A DNA stretch of 64,000 nucleotides, from contig JAUXRI010000090.1 of NCBI GenBank assembly GCA_030681895.1, forward strand, positions 1-64,000, written 5' to 3'. Of the stretch, positions 6,347 to 15,466 are shown piece after piece. Under the pieces are notes generated by a model. That model saw only the letters and a program-made list of their open reading frames with translations, ran no database searches and had not been told where the DNA came from. Position numbers and translations under genes: made by a program. This DNA is from Myxococcales bacterium. GTDB lineage: Bacteria > Myxococcota > Myxococcia > Myxococcales > Myxococcaceae. Position 1 is the first letter of the stretch. Each line of letters begins with the position of its first letter.

Positions 6347-8404
6347 TCACCGCAGATAAGCGATGTCGCCGCTCATCGACGACAGCCAGATTCGCCCCGT
6401 CTCGGGGTCGATGTAGGGTGAACCAAAAGACAAGCTGGTGGGAAGCTGAGTGTGCAACAGCGAGCCACCGTCGCTGACATAGATACTCTGGCCCCACTGG
6501 CCGACCAGCAACCCGGCTCCGCACGTGATGCGCGCGACGAACCCCGGCACCAGCACCAGCAGCCGCCACGTCTGGCCGCCATCCTCTGAGAGGAACAGGC
6601 CGGTGGTGGTGCTGGCGAGCATGAGGTTTCCCTCGGTGCACACGTCGTCCAGCACGCTGCCGGGAGGAGAGGTCAGCGAGCCTGCGCCGAGCTCCAGGAT
6701 CGCCGGTGGGTTCTGACGGCCCACGATCACCGACTCGCCGTACCGCGCGAGGAAGTCAGGGTTCACCATGGGTAGTGAGCGACGCGTAAATCCACCATCG
6801 AGCTCGACCTGAAAGAGGTGACCCCCGTCGGTCGCGCCGCTCAACACGGCGAGGACTTCGCCGGTCCTCAGCAGGAGAGTCCCACGCATCGACGAGTACG
6901 GTGCTGGGACTGGAATGGAGGACGGCGAACGACCGATGGCGCGACTGAGCTGGAAGCCGGGGCCGGAGCTGACCGCCACGAAGCCACCATCACGGAGCCC
7001 CGACGCAGGGCTTCCGACGTTCGCCTGGATGAAACGCAACCCCGTCGGCTCGAGCTCGAACAGACGCGGGCCCATGACGACCCGCGGCTTCGGCCCATCG
7101 ACGAACGTGCCGCGGGTCCTCCCGGTGACCAGAGGGTCGTAGGTCGGAATGGCGGGCCTCGTCATGTTTCCGAAAAAGGTGACCGGGCCAGTCCCCCGGA
7201 CCAGACCGCCCGCCCCCCAGGAGTCCACGAAGCCCGGGGTGTTCGTGAGGGGTTGCCAGAAGAGCATCTCGTCGAGCCTCCAGGTCGTCTGGCCCATGGT
7301 GGCCTGGGGCCGCCCGTCGCTCGCGGTCACGACTGACGAGGTATTGGAGCCGGGCACGGGAAAAAGTCGGGTGCCGCCGTCGAGAAACACCTCGAGGCTG
7401 GCGCCCACGTTTGAGGCGAGGAGGAAGTCGTCGGACGCGGAAAGAAACGCCGGCCCTGCGTCGAGCACGGCCAGCGTCCTCACCTGGCTCGTGTCCGCGA
7501 CCCGGAGGACCGTGAACGGGCCATTGCTCCGGACGCCCCCGCACGCCACCAGGACGAGGTTCGCGGTGATGGCAGAGAACGACTCCAGGTTCTCGCCGGC
7601 GAGGCACACGGGCTGGGTGTCAACCCATCCAAACCCGACCCACTGGCTCATTGTGGAGTTGGACCGACGCCAGACGCCGCCGTCGGTCGAGAACGACAGG
7701 TTGCCCGAGGACGGCAGCGCAGGAATGAGACGTGGCGAAGGCTCGAGCTGCAGTCTCAGGATCTGGCCGTAACATTGAAGCCACACGTCGCCATTCGGCC
7801 CACCTCCAAGGTCGTAGCAATCGCCCGCGTCGTGCCCAAGCGTGACGGTGCCGGCGTCTGAGACGACGACGATGAAGGAGTCGTTCACGAGGACTGCCGT
7901 GCGCGGTCGAACCATCGCGGCCCTGTTGATCGGCCCCGGCGCCAGGGGATCGACCCAGCAGACGGTGTTTGTGCACCCCAGTTGCAGCCCGGCGTCGACA
8001 CCACCAGCATCGGCCCCGGCGTCACTCCGGCCCGCGTCGGTTCCGCCAGCGTCGGTTCCGCCAGCGTCGACTCCACCCGCGTCGGTTCCGCCAGCGTCGC
8101 TTCCGCCAGCGTCGACTCCACCAGCGTCGATGCCACCGTCCGAACCTGCGTCGAGTCCCGCGTCACCGAGACCGGAGTCCGATGATGCCGAACCACCAGC
8201 ACTGGCCCCGCCACCGGCGCCACTGTCCGCGCCACCACCCCCACCGTTCTGGAGCGAGACGCAGACCGACGCCTGACAGCTCCACCCTGAACCACAGTCA
8301 GCGTCGGTGGCGCAGGGGTAGGTGCGCGAATCGACCTCGATGGGGCTCCAGTCGCAGGCGCCCAGCAGGAGCGCCGCCAGGAGCGTGATGCGCGTGTTCA
8401 CCAC
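6347..8404 (-). CDS. Large lipoprotein with DAG-repeat linker and propeller-like domain
   Basis: 685 residues. Signal peptide with lipobox LLLGAC (Cys 17), then a small Cys-rich segment (CATDADCGSGWSC), then about 90 residues of Gly/Ala/Ser/Asp low complexity with DAGG units. The remaining 540 residues are beta-rich with repeated short strands and contain an Asp-box (SEDGGQTWR) typical of BNR/sialidase-type propellers, so an extracellular beta-propeller on a flexible stalk is likely. Enzymatic activity is not evident. Its start overlaps the stop of the upstream TPR protein gene by 7 bp, implying one operon. Convergent with the AT-hook gene. Confidence 0.75.
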   Translation of the reverse strand: MVNTRITLLAALLLGACDWSPIEVDSRTYPCATDADCGSGWSCQASVCVSLQNGGGGGADSGAGGGASAGGSASSDSGLGDAGLDAGSDGGIDAGGVDAGGSDAGGTDAGGVDAGGTDAGGTDAGRSDAGADAGGVDAGLQLGCTNTVCWVDPLAPGPINRAAMVRPRTAVLVNDSFIVVVSDAGTVTLGHDAGDCYDLGGGPNGDVWLQCYGQILRLQLEPSPRLIPALPSSGNLSFSTDGGVWRRSNSTMSQWVGFGWVDTQPVCLAGENLESFSAITANLVLVACGGVRSNGPFTVLRVADTSQVRTLAVLDAGPAFLSASDDFLLASNVGASLEVFLDGGTRLFPVPGSNTSSVVTASDGRPQATMGQTTWRLDEMLFWQPLTNTPGFVDSWGAGGLVRGTGPVTFFGNMTRPAIPTYDPLVTGRTRGTFVDGPKPRVVMGPRLFELEPTGLRFIQANVGSPASGLRDGGFVAVSSGPGFQLSRAIGRSPSSIPVPAPYSSMRGTLLLRTGEVLAVLSGATDGGHLFQVELDGGFTRRSLPMVNPDFLARYGESVIVGRQNPPAILELGAGSLTSPPGSVLDDVCTEGNLMLASTTTGLFLSEDGGQTWRLLVLVPGFVARITCGAGLLVGQWGQSIYVSDGGSLLHTQLPTSLSFGSPYIDPETGRIWLSSMSGDIAYLR
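8033..8137. repeat. 15-bp tandem repeat (7 units) coding for DAG linker
   Basis: Seven consecutive 15-bp units of the type AGCGTCGGTTCCGCC (plus strand) encode DAGGT/DAGGV repeats of the lipoprotein on the minus strand. Units differ by only a few bases, so slippage could change linker length without a frameshift. Confidence 0.85.
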
Positions 8405-9375
8405 GAGAAGCCTCCTGCGACGAGCACGCCACTGGCTGTCGGAACGATGGCAACCGGCGGAGGAGGAAGGCCCAGTAAAAACGTCACCACTCCGCTCGTC
8501 ACCAGCACGCCCCCCGCGATCATGAGCACGTTGGCGATGGTCGCGTTCTGAACGGCTTGTGGCGCGAGGGCGAGCGCCTGCGTGCGGGTGAGCTCGGTGC
8601 CCTGCAAGGCGACCCGTGCGTTCTGTGCCTGCACCCCGAAGATGACCGCTGTCGCGAGCGTCGCGATTCCCACTCCGGCCAGCGTGTACGCGAGCGGGCG
8701 AAAGCGGGGTGCGGCCACCACGACTGGTTCGCTGATGGTGGGCGATGCCGTCGTCGGCGTGACGACGGCTGGCATCGCGGGAGCCTCGAAGCCGATGGGC
8801 TCGAGCGTCGAGAGCACCCAGTCGCGTTCGCCCTTCAACGTCACCCGAACGCGGACGGTGCGGCCCGTCGCGTCGATGGTCCCCCCCGTGGGAGGGAGCT
8901 CCACGGAGCGCGTCACTCCTTCCGCCTCGAGCTCGGCGACCACGGTTCGAACGAGCCTCGCGGCATCAGAGACCTTCACCTGCACCGGCCCCACCCGGCC
9001 ACTCGTGGGCTGGGTCGTGACACGCGCCTCGAGCGCGCCGTGCTCTCGCGCGGCCGAGCGCGCCTCGAAGAACGTGGTCGTGATGCGAGGCGCGGGCTTG
9101 CCCTTCAGCTTGAAGGTGGGGTCGAGGCTCAGCAGCGTGGTGAACGCCTCACGTGCCTCAGCCATGCGGTTCAAGCCTGCCGCCGTCAACGCCTTGAGCT
9201 CGTAGAACTCCAACGCCTCAGCGCGGGTCAGCCCCGTCGCGGTCGCTGCGGCCTTGAGGGCCTTCTCGGCAGCGGGGTAGTCGAGCGCTCTGAGCTCTGC
9301 CCTCGCCTGGTCGAGGGCTGGGAGACCCCAGCTGGGCGTGGCCCAGAACAGCCCCACCCACCAGACGAATCGCAT
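8398..9375 (-). CDS. TPR-containing membrane protein (kinase-neighbour type)
   Basis: 325 residues. An N-terminal signal peptide (FVWWVGLFWATPSWG) is followed by TPR-like helices (about 20-95, e.g. EALEFYELKALTAAGLNRM), a beta-sandwich region (about 105-200) and two hydrophobic segments near the C-terminus (YTLAGVGIATLATAVIFGV and VLMIAGGVLVTSGVVTFLLG). This plan of TPR, beta domain and paired TM segments is common in myxobacterial proteins beside Ser/Thr kinases. It is divergent from the kinase at 9395 with only 19 bp between starts, and overlaps the downstream lipoprotein gene by 7 bp. Function unknown; envelope signalling is an inference from context. Confidence 0.75.
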   Translation of the reverse strand: MRFVWWVGLFWATPSWGLPALDQARAELRALDYPAAEKALKAAATATGLTRAEALEFYELKALTAAGLNRMAEAREAFTTLLSLDPTFKLKGKPAPRITTTFFEARSAAREHGALEARVTTQPTSGRVGPVQVKVSDAARLVRTVVAELEAEGVTRSVELPPTGGTIDATGRTVRVRVTLKGERDWVLSTLEPIGFEAPAMPAVVTPTTASPTISEPVVVAAPRFRPLAYTLAGVGIATLATAVIFGVQAQNARVALQGTELTRTQALALAPQAVQNATIANVLMIAGGVLVTSGVVTFLLGLPPPPVAIVPTASGVLVAGGFSW

Positions 9376-9394
9376 ACGCTGAGTCTAAGTGGAA

Positions 9395-10966
9395 ATGACG
9401 CGAAGCGAGAAGCCACCGACACCCTGGGCGGGAGGCGTTTCGATCGGTCGGTACCTTCTGCTGCGCGAGATTGCCCGTGGCGGCATGGGCGAAATCTGGC
9501 TCGCGCACCATCTGGGGCCGGCCGGCTTCGAGCGGTTGGTCGTGCTCAAACGAATCATCACCAGCCCCGACGACGACCCGTCGATGGTGTCGATGTTCCT
9601 CGACGAGGCGCGCATCGTCTCGCAGCTGCACCACCCCAACGTCGTGCAGGTGAGCGAGCTCGGGCAGGACGGCGGCTCGTACTATCTCGTGATGGAGTAT
9701 CTCGCCGGCCAGACGCTCGGCCGGGTCGCGCGACGGCTGCACGAGCGTGGCACGTCGATGCCGCTCTCACTCGCGCTCGAGGTGGTCGCGGACGCTGCGC
9801 GCGGGCTGGGGTACGCCCATCGCCGCAAGAACGCCGACGGGCAGCCGCTGGAGATCGTCCATCGTGACGTGTCTCCGCAGAACATCTTCGTCAGCTACGA
9901 AGGCCACACCAAAGTGCTCGACTTCGGCATTGCGTCGGCCGCAGGCCGGCGCACCCGCACCGCGACGGGGGTCCTCAAGGGCAAGGTCGCCTACATGAGC
10001 CCGGAGCAGGCGCTGGAATCGGTGCTCAGCCCTCAAGTCGACGTCTTCGCGCTCGGTGTGATGCTGTTCGAGTTGGTCACGAATTCCCGGCTGTACGAAG
10101 GCGCCGACGACATCGTGATTCTGGGAAAGCTGGTCTCAGGCGACGCGCTCCCACGAGCGAGCGATCGGGTGCGGCTCGATCAACGGCTCGACGACCTCAT
10201 CGCGACGGCCATGGCATGGGACCCGCTCGACCGGTTCTCTGACGGCGAGGCGATGGCCGAGCAGCTCGACGACTACCGCAAGGACCTTCCAGTCGAACAG
10301 CGCACGGTGCTGCTCCGCACCGCCATGCGCGAGGCCTTCGCGGAGGAGATCGAGCAGCTGCCCGCCTTTCAACGCGTCACCCAGCTCACCCCGTCGCCGC
10401 AGTCGAATGAGTCGCTTCCCAGCACCGGCGTGCCCGCGATGGCGCCGCCGCAGCAGCATCGAGCGATGGTCTGGATCCGAGCGGCCGTCTTCGGGGTCGT
10501 GGCACTCGCGACGGCCATTGGAGTAGGCGCGGCACGAAGAGGTCAGACCGCGGGTGTCCCGCCCGCACCGCAGCCTGCGCTGGTTGAGGCGAAGGTCGAC
10601 GCCGGTGCGCAGGCGCCCGCTCTCGGAGCGCTGACGCTCGACGACGTCCGCAACGACGCACAGCCACGGGCCGTGGTGGAGTCGGCGCTCCCCGATGCGG
10701 GGCACTTCGCTCAAAACCGGGCCGTGGCACGCGCCGGCTCGGGCCCGGCGAAGCTCGCGCGCAAGGGGAAGTTGAGTCTCGAGACCGAGCCGTGGACGAA
10801 GGTGTACCTCGGCAAACGGTTGCTTGGAGAGACGCCCTTGCTCGAGGTGCCACTCCCGGCAGGTTTGCAGCGGCTGCGGGTGCGGAATGCCGATGAGGGC
10901 ATCGATGCGCTCATCGAGGTCGACATCATTGCCGACAGCGTCGTCGTCAAACGGCTCGCGTTGTGA
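9395..10966 (+). CDS. Ser/Thr protein kinase with TM segment and PEGA-like tail
   Basis: Hanks-type kinase, about 523 residues. Glycine loop ARGGMGEIW (27-35), Lys 52 in VVLKR, catalytic HRDVSPQN (His 156, Asp 158), DFG (Asp 176) and an SPEQA activation-segment end are all present, so it should be active. A single TM helix (about 357-382, IRAAVFGVVALATAIGVG) splits the cytoplasmic kinase from an extracytoplasmic tail. The tail is Ala/Pro-rich and ends in a PEGA-like domain (SLETEPWTKVYLGKRLLGET). Start ATG 9395; an in-frame GTG at 9389 is also possible. The phosphorylation target is not evident; the divergent TPR/lipoprotein pair may be functionally linked. Confidence 0.9.
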   Translation: MTRSEKPPTPWAGGVSIGRYLLLREIARGGMGEIWLAHHLGPAGFERLVVLKRIITSPDDDPSMVSMFLDEARIVSQLHHPNVVQVSELGQDGGSYYLVMEYLAGQTLGRVARRLHERGTSMPLSLALEVVADAARGLGYAHRRKNADGQPLEIVHRDVSPQNIFVSYEGHTKVLDFGIASAAGRRTRTATGVLKGKVAYMSPEQALESVLSPQVDVFALGVMLFELVTNSRLYEGADDIVILGKLVSGDALPRASDRVRLDQRLDDLIATAMAWDPLDRFSDGEAMAEQLDDYRKDLPVEQRTVLLRTAMREAFAEEIEQLPAFQRVTQLTPSPQSNESLPSTGVPAMAPPQQHRAMVWIRAAVFGVVALATAIGVGAARRGQTAGVPPAPQPALVEAKVDAGAQAPALGALTLDDVRNDAQPRAVVESALPDAGHFAQNRAVARAGSGPAKLARKGKLSLETEPWTKVYLGKRLLGETPLLEVPLPAGLQRLRVRNADEGIDALIEVDIIADSVVVKRLAL

Positions 10967-11001
10967 GCTGATCAGGGAGAAACGAGGCGTCGGGGGCACG
11001 A

Positions 11002-12501
11002 ATGCGGGCTTCATGGCTGGTTGTGTTCCTCTCCATGTCGGCGTTCGCGCAACCGCTGGTGCTCGAGGGCGCGCTGCCTGAGGCCGGCTCCGACTTCGTG
11101 TTGATTCCGTTCCAGGTCCCCGCAGGCACCGTCGAGGTCGAGGTCCGCCACCCGGTGCAGCAGTCCGAGAACATCCTCGACTACGGGCTGTCCGACCCGC
11201 GCGGCTTCCGGGGCTGGGGCGGCGGCAACGTCGAGCCCATCGTCGTCGGTGAACGCGCCGCGTCGCGCAGCTACCTCGCGCGGCCCATCGAGGCCGGCAC
11301 GTGGAACGTCGTCATCGGGAAGGCGAAGGTGGTCAGCGCTCCGGCGCGGTACCGCCTCGAGGTCGAGCTCCGCACCGTCGCGACGTTGGCGCCTCAGCCG
11401 GACCGCGCGCAGACCGCGTGGACTCCCGGTGCCGCGCTCGAGACGACGACGCGCTGGTACGCCGGCGACCTGCACGTGCACTCGAGAGAGAGCGGAGACG
11501 CAGCGCCGACGCTCGACGCCATCGCCACCTTCGCGCGCGGCCGCGGCCTCGACTTCGTGGAGCTGTCCGACCACAACACCGTCTCGCAGCTCGACTTCAT
11601 GACGGCCGCACAAGCGCGTCACCCGGCGCTCCTCTTCGTGCCCGGCGTCGAGTTCACCACCTACGCGGGCCACCTCAACGGCATCGGGGCCACCCGCAGC
11701 GTCGACCACCGCTTCGGCGTCGAGGGCGCGACCTTCGACGCGGCCGTCGCGTCGTTCGCCGAGCAGAAGGCGGTGCTCTCCATCAACCACCCGGTGCTCG
11801 ACCTCGGCCAGCTGTGCATCGGCTGTGCGTGGCGACAGAAGCTGCCGGCCACCAGCATCGGCGCCGTCGAGATTGGTACCGGTGGGTGGGACAAGACGGG
11901 CGTGCTCTTCGGCGCGCAGGCCCTCGCCTTCTGGGACCGTCAGCTCGCGCAGGGCTCCCACGCCGCAGCGGTGGGCGGGAGCGACGACCACTCCGGCGGA
12001 CGCGCGACCGGCACCTTCGACAGCCCCATCGGCAACCCCACGACGATGGTGTTCGCGAAGTCGTTGTCCGTCGATGCCCTCGTCCAGGCCATTCGTGAAG
12101 GGCGAACGGTGGTGAAGCTGCAGGGCCCTGCAGACCCGATGGTGGAGCTCTCCGTCGGTGACGCGCGCATCGGCGACACGGTGCGGAGCGCTCAGTCGAC
12201 GCTCGAGGCGACCGTGACGGGCGGCCGTGGCCAGACGCTGAAGCTCCTCGAGAATGGCGTCGCAGTGGAGACGGTCGAGGTGACCGACGACCCCTTCACC
12301 TTCAAGCGCATGGTGACGTCACCACCGTCGAGCGAGTCGCGCTGGCGTGGCGAGGTCTGGGTCGACGGAGCGCCGCGCACGGTCTCGAGTCATCTCTGGT
12401 TCACGCAACCCGAGCCCACGAAGCCCGGCTGTGGCTGTGCGGGGCTCGACGCGACGCCGCTGGTGGTGCTGGCGCTGCTGCTGCTCTGCCGGCGCGGCTG
12501 A
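11002..12501 (+). CDS. Secreted CehA/McbA-family PHP metallohydrolase with MYXO-CTERM-like anchor
   Basis: 499 residues. Signal peptide (LVVFLSMSAFAQ), beta-sandwich N-terminal domain, then a PHP-type metallohydrolase domain. The metal motifs are GDLHVHSRESGD (about 155-166), ELSDHN, GVEFTTY and GGSDDHSGG, as in CehA/McbA carbaryl-hydrolase-like proteins (phosphoesterase or esterase activity by family). A small beta domain follows. The last 30 residues read PGCGCAG, a hydrophobic stretch (PLVVLALLLLC) and terminal RRG, the layout of a MYXO-CTERM sorting signal. The protein is therefore probably anchored at the cell surface. It follows the kinase by 35 bp on the same strand and may be cotranscribed. 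Confidence 0.85.
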   Translation: MRASWLVVFLSMSAFAQPLVLEGALPEAGSDFVLIPFQVPAGTVEVEVRHPVQQSENILDYGLSDPRGFRGWGGGNVEPIVVGERAASRSYLARPIEAGTWNVVIGKAKVVSAPARYRLEVELRTVATLAPQPDRAQTAWTPGAALETTTRWYAGDLHVHSRESGDAAPTLDAIATFARGRGLDFVELSDHNTVSQLDFMTAAQARHPALLFVPGVEFTTYAGHLNGIGATRSVDHRFGVEGATFDAAVASFAEQKAVLSINHPVLDLGQLCIGCAWRQKLPATSIGAVEIGTGGWDKTGVLFGAQALAFWDRQLAQGSHAAAVGGSDDHSGGRATGTFDSPIGNPTTMVFAKSLSVDALVQAIREGRTVVKLQGPADPMVELSVGDARIGDTVRSAQSTLEATVTGGRGQTLKLLENGVAVETVEVTDDPFTFKRMVTSPPSSESRWRGEVWVDGAPRTVSSHLWFTQPEPTKPGCGCAGLDATPLVVLALLLLCRRG

Positions 12502-12654
12502 GCGTTCGGCCGCTTCGCCCGACGCCAGGCAGGCCATCTGCTCCGCGCGCGCGACCTTGTCGGCATCCACACCGGCTGATCACACGGCACGCCCAGCTGA
12601 GACCCTGTGCATGCGCCGTCGCCCGGCCGCGCAGAGCGACTAAGCTCGCCGACC

Positions 12655-15414
12655 GTGACGACCTGTCCCTCCGAGAGCGCGCTGCTGGAGTTCGTCGCCG
12701 GCTCTTCTCCTGACCGCGCCGGCATCGAGGCGCACCTCGGCGAGTGCGAGCGCTGCCGGGTGGCCGTCGCGTTCCTCGTCACGCGCACGACGGCGCAGGC
12801 TCGAGCCGCGGGCAAGCTCGTGCGCGGCGCGGCGGTCGGCCGGTACGTGGTGCTCGACCTCGTCGGTGAAGGCGCGATGGGGCAGGTGTACGCCGCGTAC
12901 GACCCGGTGCTCGACCGGAAGGTGGCCATCAAGCTCCTGCACCCGCTCACCGAAGGCGCCGCCGCGCAGGAGCGGCTGTTGCGCGAGGCCAAGTCGCTCG
13001 CGCGCGTCGCCCACCCGAACCTCGTCGGCGTGCACGACGCCGGCGCCTTTCAAGACTCGGTCTTCATCGCCATGGAGTTCGTCGAAGGCCAGACGCTGCG
13101 CGAGTGGCTGAAGGGCGCGCCGCAACAGCCGCAGGTGCTCGACGCGTTCCTCCAGGCGGGGCGGGGGCTCGCCGCTGCGCATGCCGCCGGCCTCGTGCAT
13201 CGCGACTTCAAGCCCGAGAACGTGCTGGTCGGGAAAGACGGCCGCGTACGCGTGTCGGACTTCGGGCTCGCGCGTGACGTCGGTGACGCCGAGCGGCCTG
13301 CAGAGGTGCTGCCGGTCGATGCCCGCGAGCTCGAGACGCCGAGGCTCCACACCGCCACCGGTGCGCTCGTCGGAACGCCTGCGTACATGGCGCCCGAGCA
13401 GCTCGCAGGGCAGCGCGCCGACGGCAGGGCAGATCAGTTCTCCTTCGCGGTGGCGCTCGCAGAGGCGCTCTCAGGGCGGCGGCCGTTCGCGCGCAACACC
13501 ACCGCCGTCGTGAAGGCCGGCTTCAAGCCCGTCGGGCCCGCCGCCGTGCAGCAGGCGCTCACGCGAGCGCTGTCCGCCGAGCCGTCCAACCGGTTCGGGT
13601 CGCTCGACGAGCTGCTCGCCGCGATTCAACCCAGCCCGCCTGGCCGCTGGCCTGCCTTCATCGGCGTCGCGTTGTCGGTGGCGCTCGCCATCGGGCTCGT
13701 CGTCGGGCTCCGTCGGCCCGATGCGCTCTGCACCTCGGGGCCCGCGCGGGTCGCCGCCGTGTGGCCCGAGAGCCGGAAGACGTCGCTGAGCTCCCACTTC
13801 GCCTCGCTCGACGGCACGCCCATCTTCGACGCAGCAAAGCGAGGGCTCGACGTGTACGGCGCCGACTGGGCGACGATGCACCGTGAGGCATGTGAAGCGA
13901 CACGCGTGAAGGGCGCGCAATCCGACCAGCTGTTGACCGCGCGCATGGCGTGCCTCGACCGGCGGCTCGTCGAGGTCGAAGGGGTGCTGGGAGTGCTCGC
14001 CACCACCGACGCCACATCGCTGGCGCGCGCGAGTGACGCGGTGAACGCGCTGACGCCGCTGTCGGTCTGCGCGAACGCGAGCACGCTCCTGGCGCCGACG
14101 CCGCGCGCCGAGCAGCCGCAGGTCGTCGAGCGCGTCTCACGCATCGAGCAGGACCTCGCGCGTGCCCAGGCGCTCAACGAGGCGGGCCGCTTCAAAGAGG
14201 GGCTGCCCATCGCCACGACGGCAGCGCTCGAGGCCCACGCCGTCGGCTGGTCGCCGCTCGAGGCCGAGGCGCTCCTCACGTTGGGGCTGCTGACGCAGGG
14301 CGATGGTGAGCTGACGAAGGCCGAGCCGGTGCTCCGCGATGCGTGGGCGCGCGCGCTGGTGGCGAAGTCAGACCGCAACGCCGTCATCGCCGCGGTCGCC
14401 CTCTCGTTCCTCTTCAACGAGCTCGGCCGCATGAAGGAGGCGCAGGAGTGGGTGTGGCAGGCCGGCACCGTGCGGGAGCGCGTCGGTGACGACTTCGACC
14501 TCGAGTCGCGCGTCGCGAATCAGGAAGGGCACCTGCTCGGCACGACGGGTGACTATCGCGGCGCCGAGGCGCGCTACCGGCGGGCCTGGGAGCTGCGCAA
14601 GGCGAACCAGGGCGAGGCGCACCCGAAGACCGTGCTGATGCGCGCGAACATGGGCGCCAGCGCCGGAGGCCAGGGGCACTACGAAGAGGCCGTCGCGGTG
14701 CTGAAGGACGTGGCGGTGCAGCTCGAAAAACTCCTGGGCCGCACGCACTACAAGGTGGGGCAGGCGCACTACGGCGTCGCCGAGCAGTTGATGGCGCTGC
14801 ACCGCTCGCAGGAGGCGTACGACGAGGTCGCCGGAATTCTGCCTGACCAGGAGAAGGCGCTCGGAGCGATGAACCCGCACGTCGGCCGGCTGGTGATGGT
14901 GCAGGCGAACGCTGCGACCGAGCTGAAGCGGTACGACGAGGCGTTGACGCTGGGGCGCCGCGCGCTGGGTATCTTCGAGTCGTCGAAGGTCGCGCTGATG
15001 GTGGGCGTCACCACGCGGTCGATAGGCGCCACGCAGTGCGCGGCGGGCCGGCCCGACGAGGCGGTTGGCTCGTTCAAGACGGCGCGCGCGCACTTCGTCG
15101 AGATGTTCGCGGCCGACCACGAAGAGGTGCTGGTGACGAACGAGGTCGAAGGCGCGTGTCTGCTCGACAGCAACCGCGCGGCGCAGGCGCTGCCCCTGTT
15201 CGAGGCGACCCTCGCGGTGCGAGAGAAGCAGGCCGGCCCGGACGACCCGTGGAACGCGACGGCCCTCAGCGGGCTCGGCCGTGCGCAGTTGGGGGTCGGC
15301 AAGAAGGCCCACGCGGCCGTCACCCTCGCGCGCGCCGTGAAGCTGCTCGAGGCGTCGAAGCTCGACGACGCGCTGCTGCAGAAGTCGAAGCAGGCGCTCG
15401 AGCAGACCCGCTGA
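12655..15414 (+). CDS. Ser/Thr protein kinase with N-terminal zinc-finger-like segment and C-terminal TPRs
   Basis: About 919 residues. Residues 1-45 resemble an anti-sigma zinc-finger (CPSESALLEFVAG, then HLGECERC, an H-x3-C-x2-C pattern). The kinase domain follows: GEGAMGQVY, Lys 93 in VAIK, HRDFKPEN (Asp 184), DFG (Asp 202), GTPAYMAPEQ. A TM helix lies near 332-352 (AFIGVALSVALAIGLVVGL). The C-terminal 450 residues are helical TPR-type repeats (e.g. GDYRGAEARYRRAWELRKAN), a binding platform common in myxobacterial kinases. GTG 12655 is chosen because it places the Cys motif at the N-terminus; GTG 12607 is an alternative. About 150 bp separate it from the PHP gene, with nothing recognisable in the gap. 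Confidence 0.88.
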   Translation: MTTCPSESALLEFVAGSSPDRAGIEAHLGECERCRVAVAFLVTRTTAQARAAGKLVRGAAVGRYVVLDLVGEGAMGQVYAAYDPVLDRKVAIKLLHPLTEGAAAQERLLREAKSLARVAHPNLVGVHDAGAFQDSVFIAMEFVEGQTLREWLKGAPQQPQVLDAFLQAGRGLAAAHAAGLVHRDFKPENVLVGKDGRVRVSDFGLARDVGDAERPAEVLPVDARELETPRLHTATGALVGTPAYMAPEQLAGQRADGRADQFSFAVALAEALSGRRPFARNTTAVVKAGFKPVGPAAVQQALTRALSAEPSNRFGSLDELLAAIQPSPPGRWPAFIGVALSVALAIGLVVGLRRPDALCTSGPARVAAVWPESRKTSLSSHFASLDGTPIFDAAKRGLDVYGADWATMHREACEATRVKGAQSDQLLTARMACLDRRLVEVEGVLGVLATTDATSLARASDAVNALTPLSVCANASTLLAPTPRAEQPQVVERVSRIEQDLARAQALNEAGRFKEGLPIATTAALEAHAVGWSPLEAEALLTLGLLTQGDGELTKAEPVLRDAWARALVAKSDRNAVIAAVALSFLFNELGRMKEAQEWVWQAGTVRERVGDDFDLESRVANQEGHLLGTTGDYRGAEARYRRAWELRKANQGEAHPKTVLMRANMGASAGGQGHYEEAVAVLKDVAVQLEKLLGRTHYKVGQAHYGVAEQLMALHRSQEAYDEVAGILPDQEKALGAMNPHVGRLVMVQANAATELKRYDEALTLGRRALGIFESSKVALMVGVTTRSIGATQCAAGRPDEAVGSFKTARAHFVEMFAADHEEVLVTNEVEGACLLDSNRAAQALPLFEATLAVREKQAGPDDPWNATALSGLGRAQLGVGKKAHAAVTLARAVKLLEASKLDDALLQKSKQALEQTR

Positions 15415-15435
15415 CGATGGCGCAGAGGGCCGAGT

Positions 15436-15449
15436 GCGCTGGCCAGCGC
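15436..15449. terminator. Hairpin-forming palindrome between convergent genes
   Basis: GCGCTGGCCAGCGC is a perfect 14-bp palindrome in the 52-bp gap between the kinase gene and hflX, which converge. No T tract follows. A terminator role is inferred from position. Confidence 0.35.
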
Positions 15450-15466
15450 TCCTCCTCGAGACGAGC

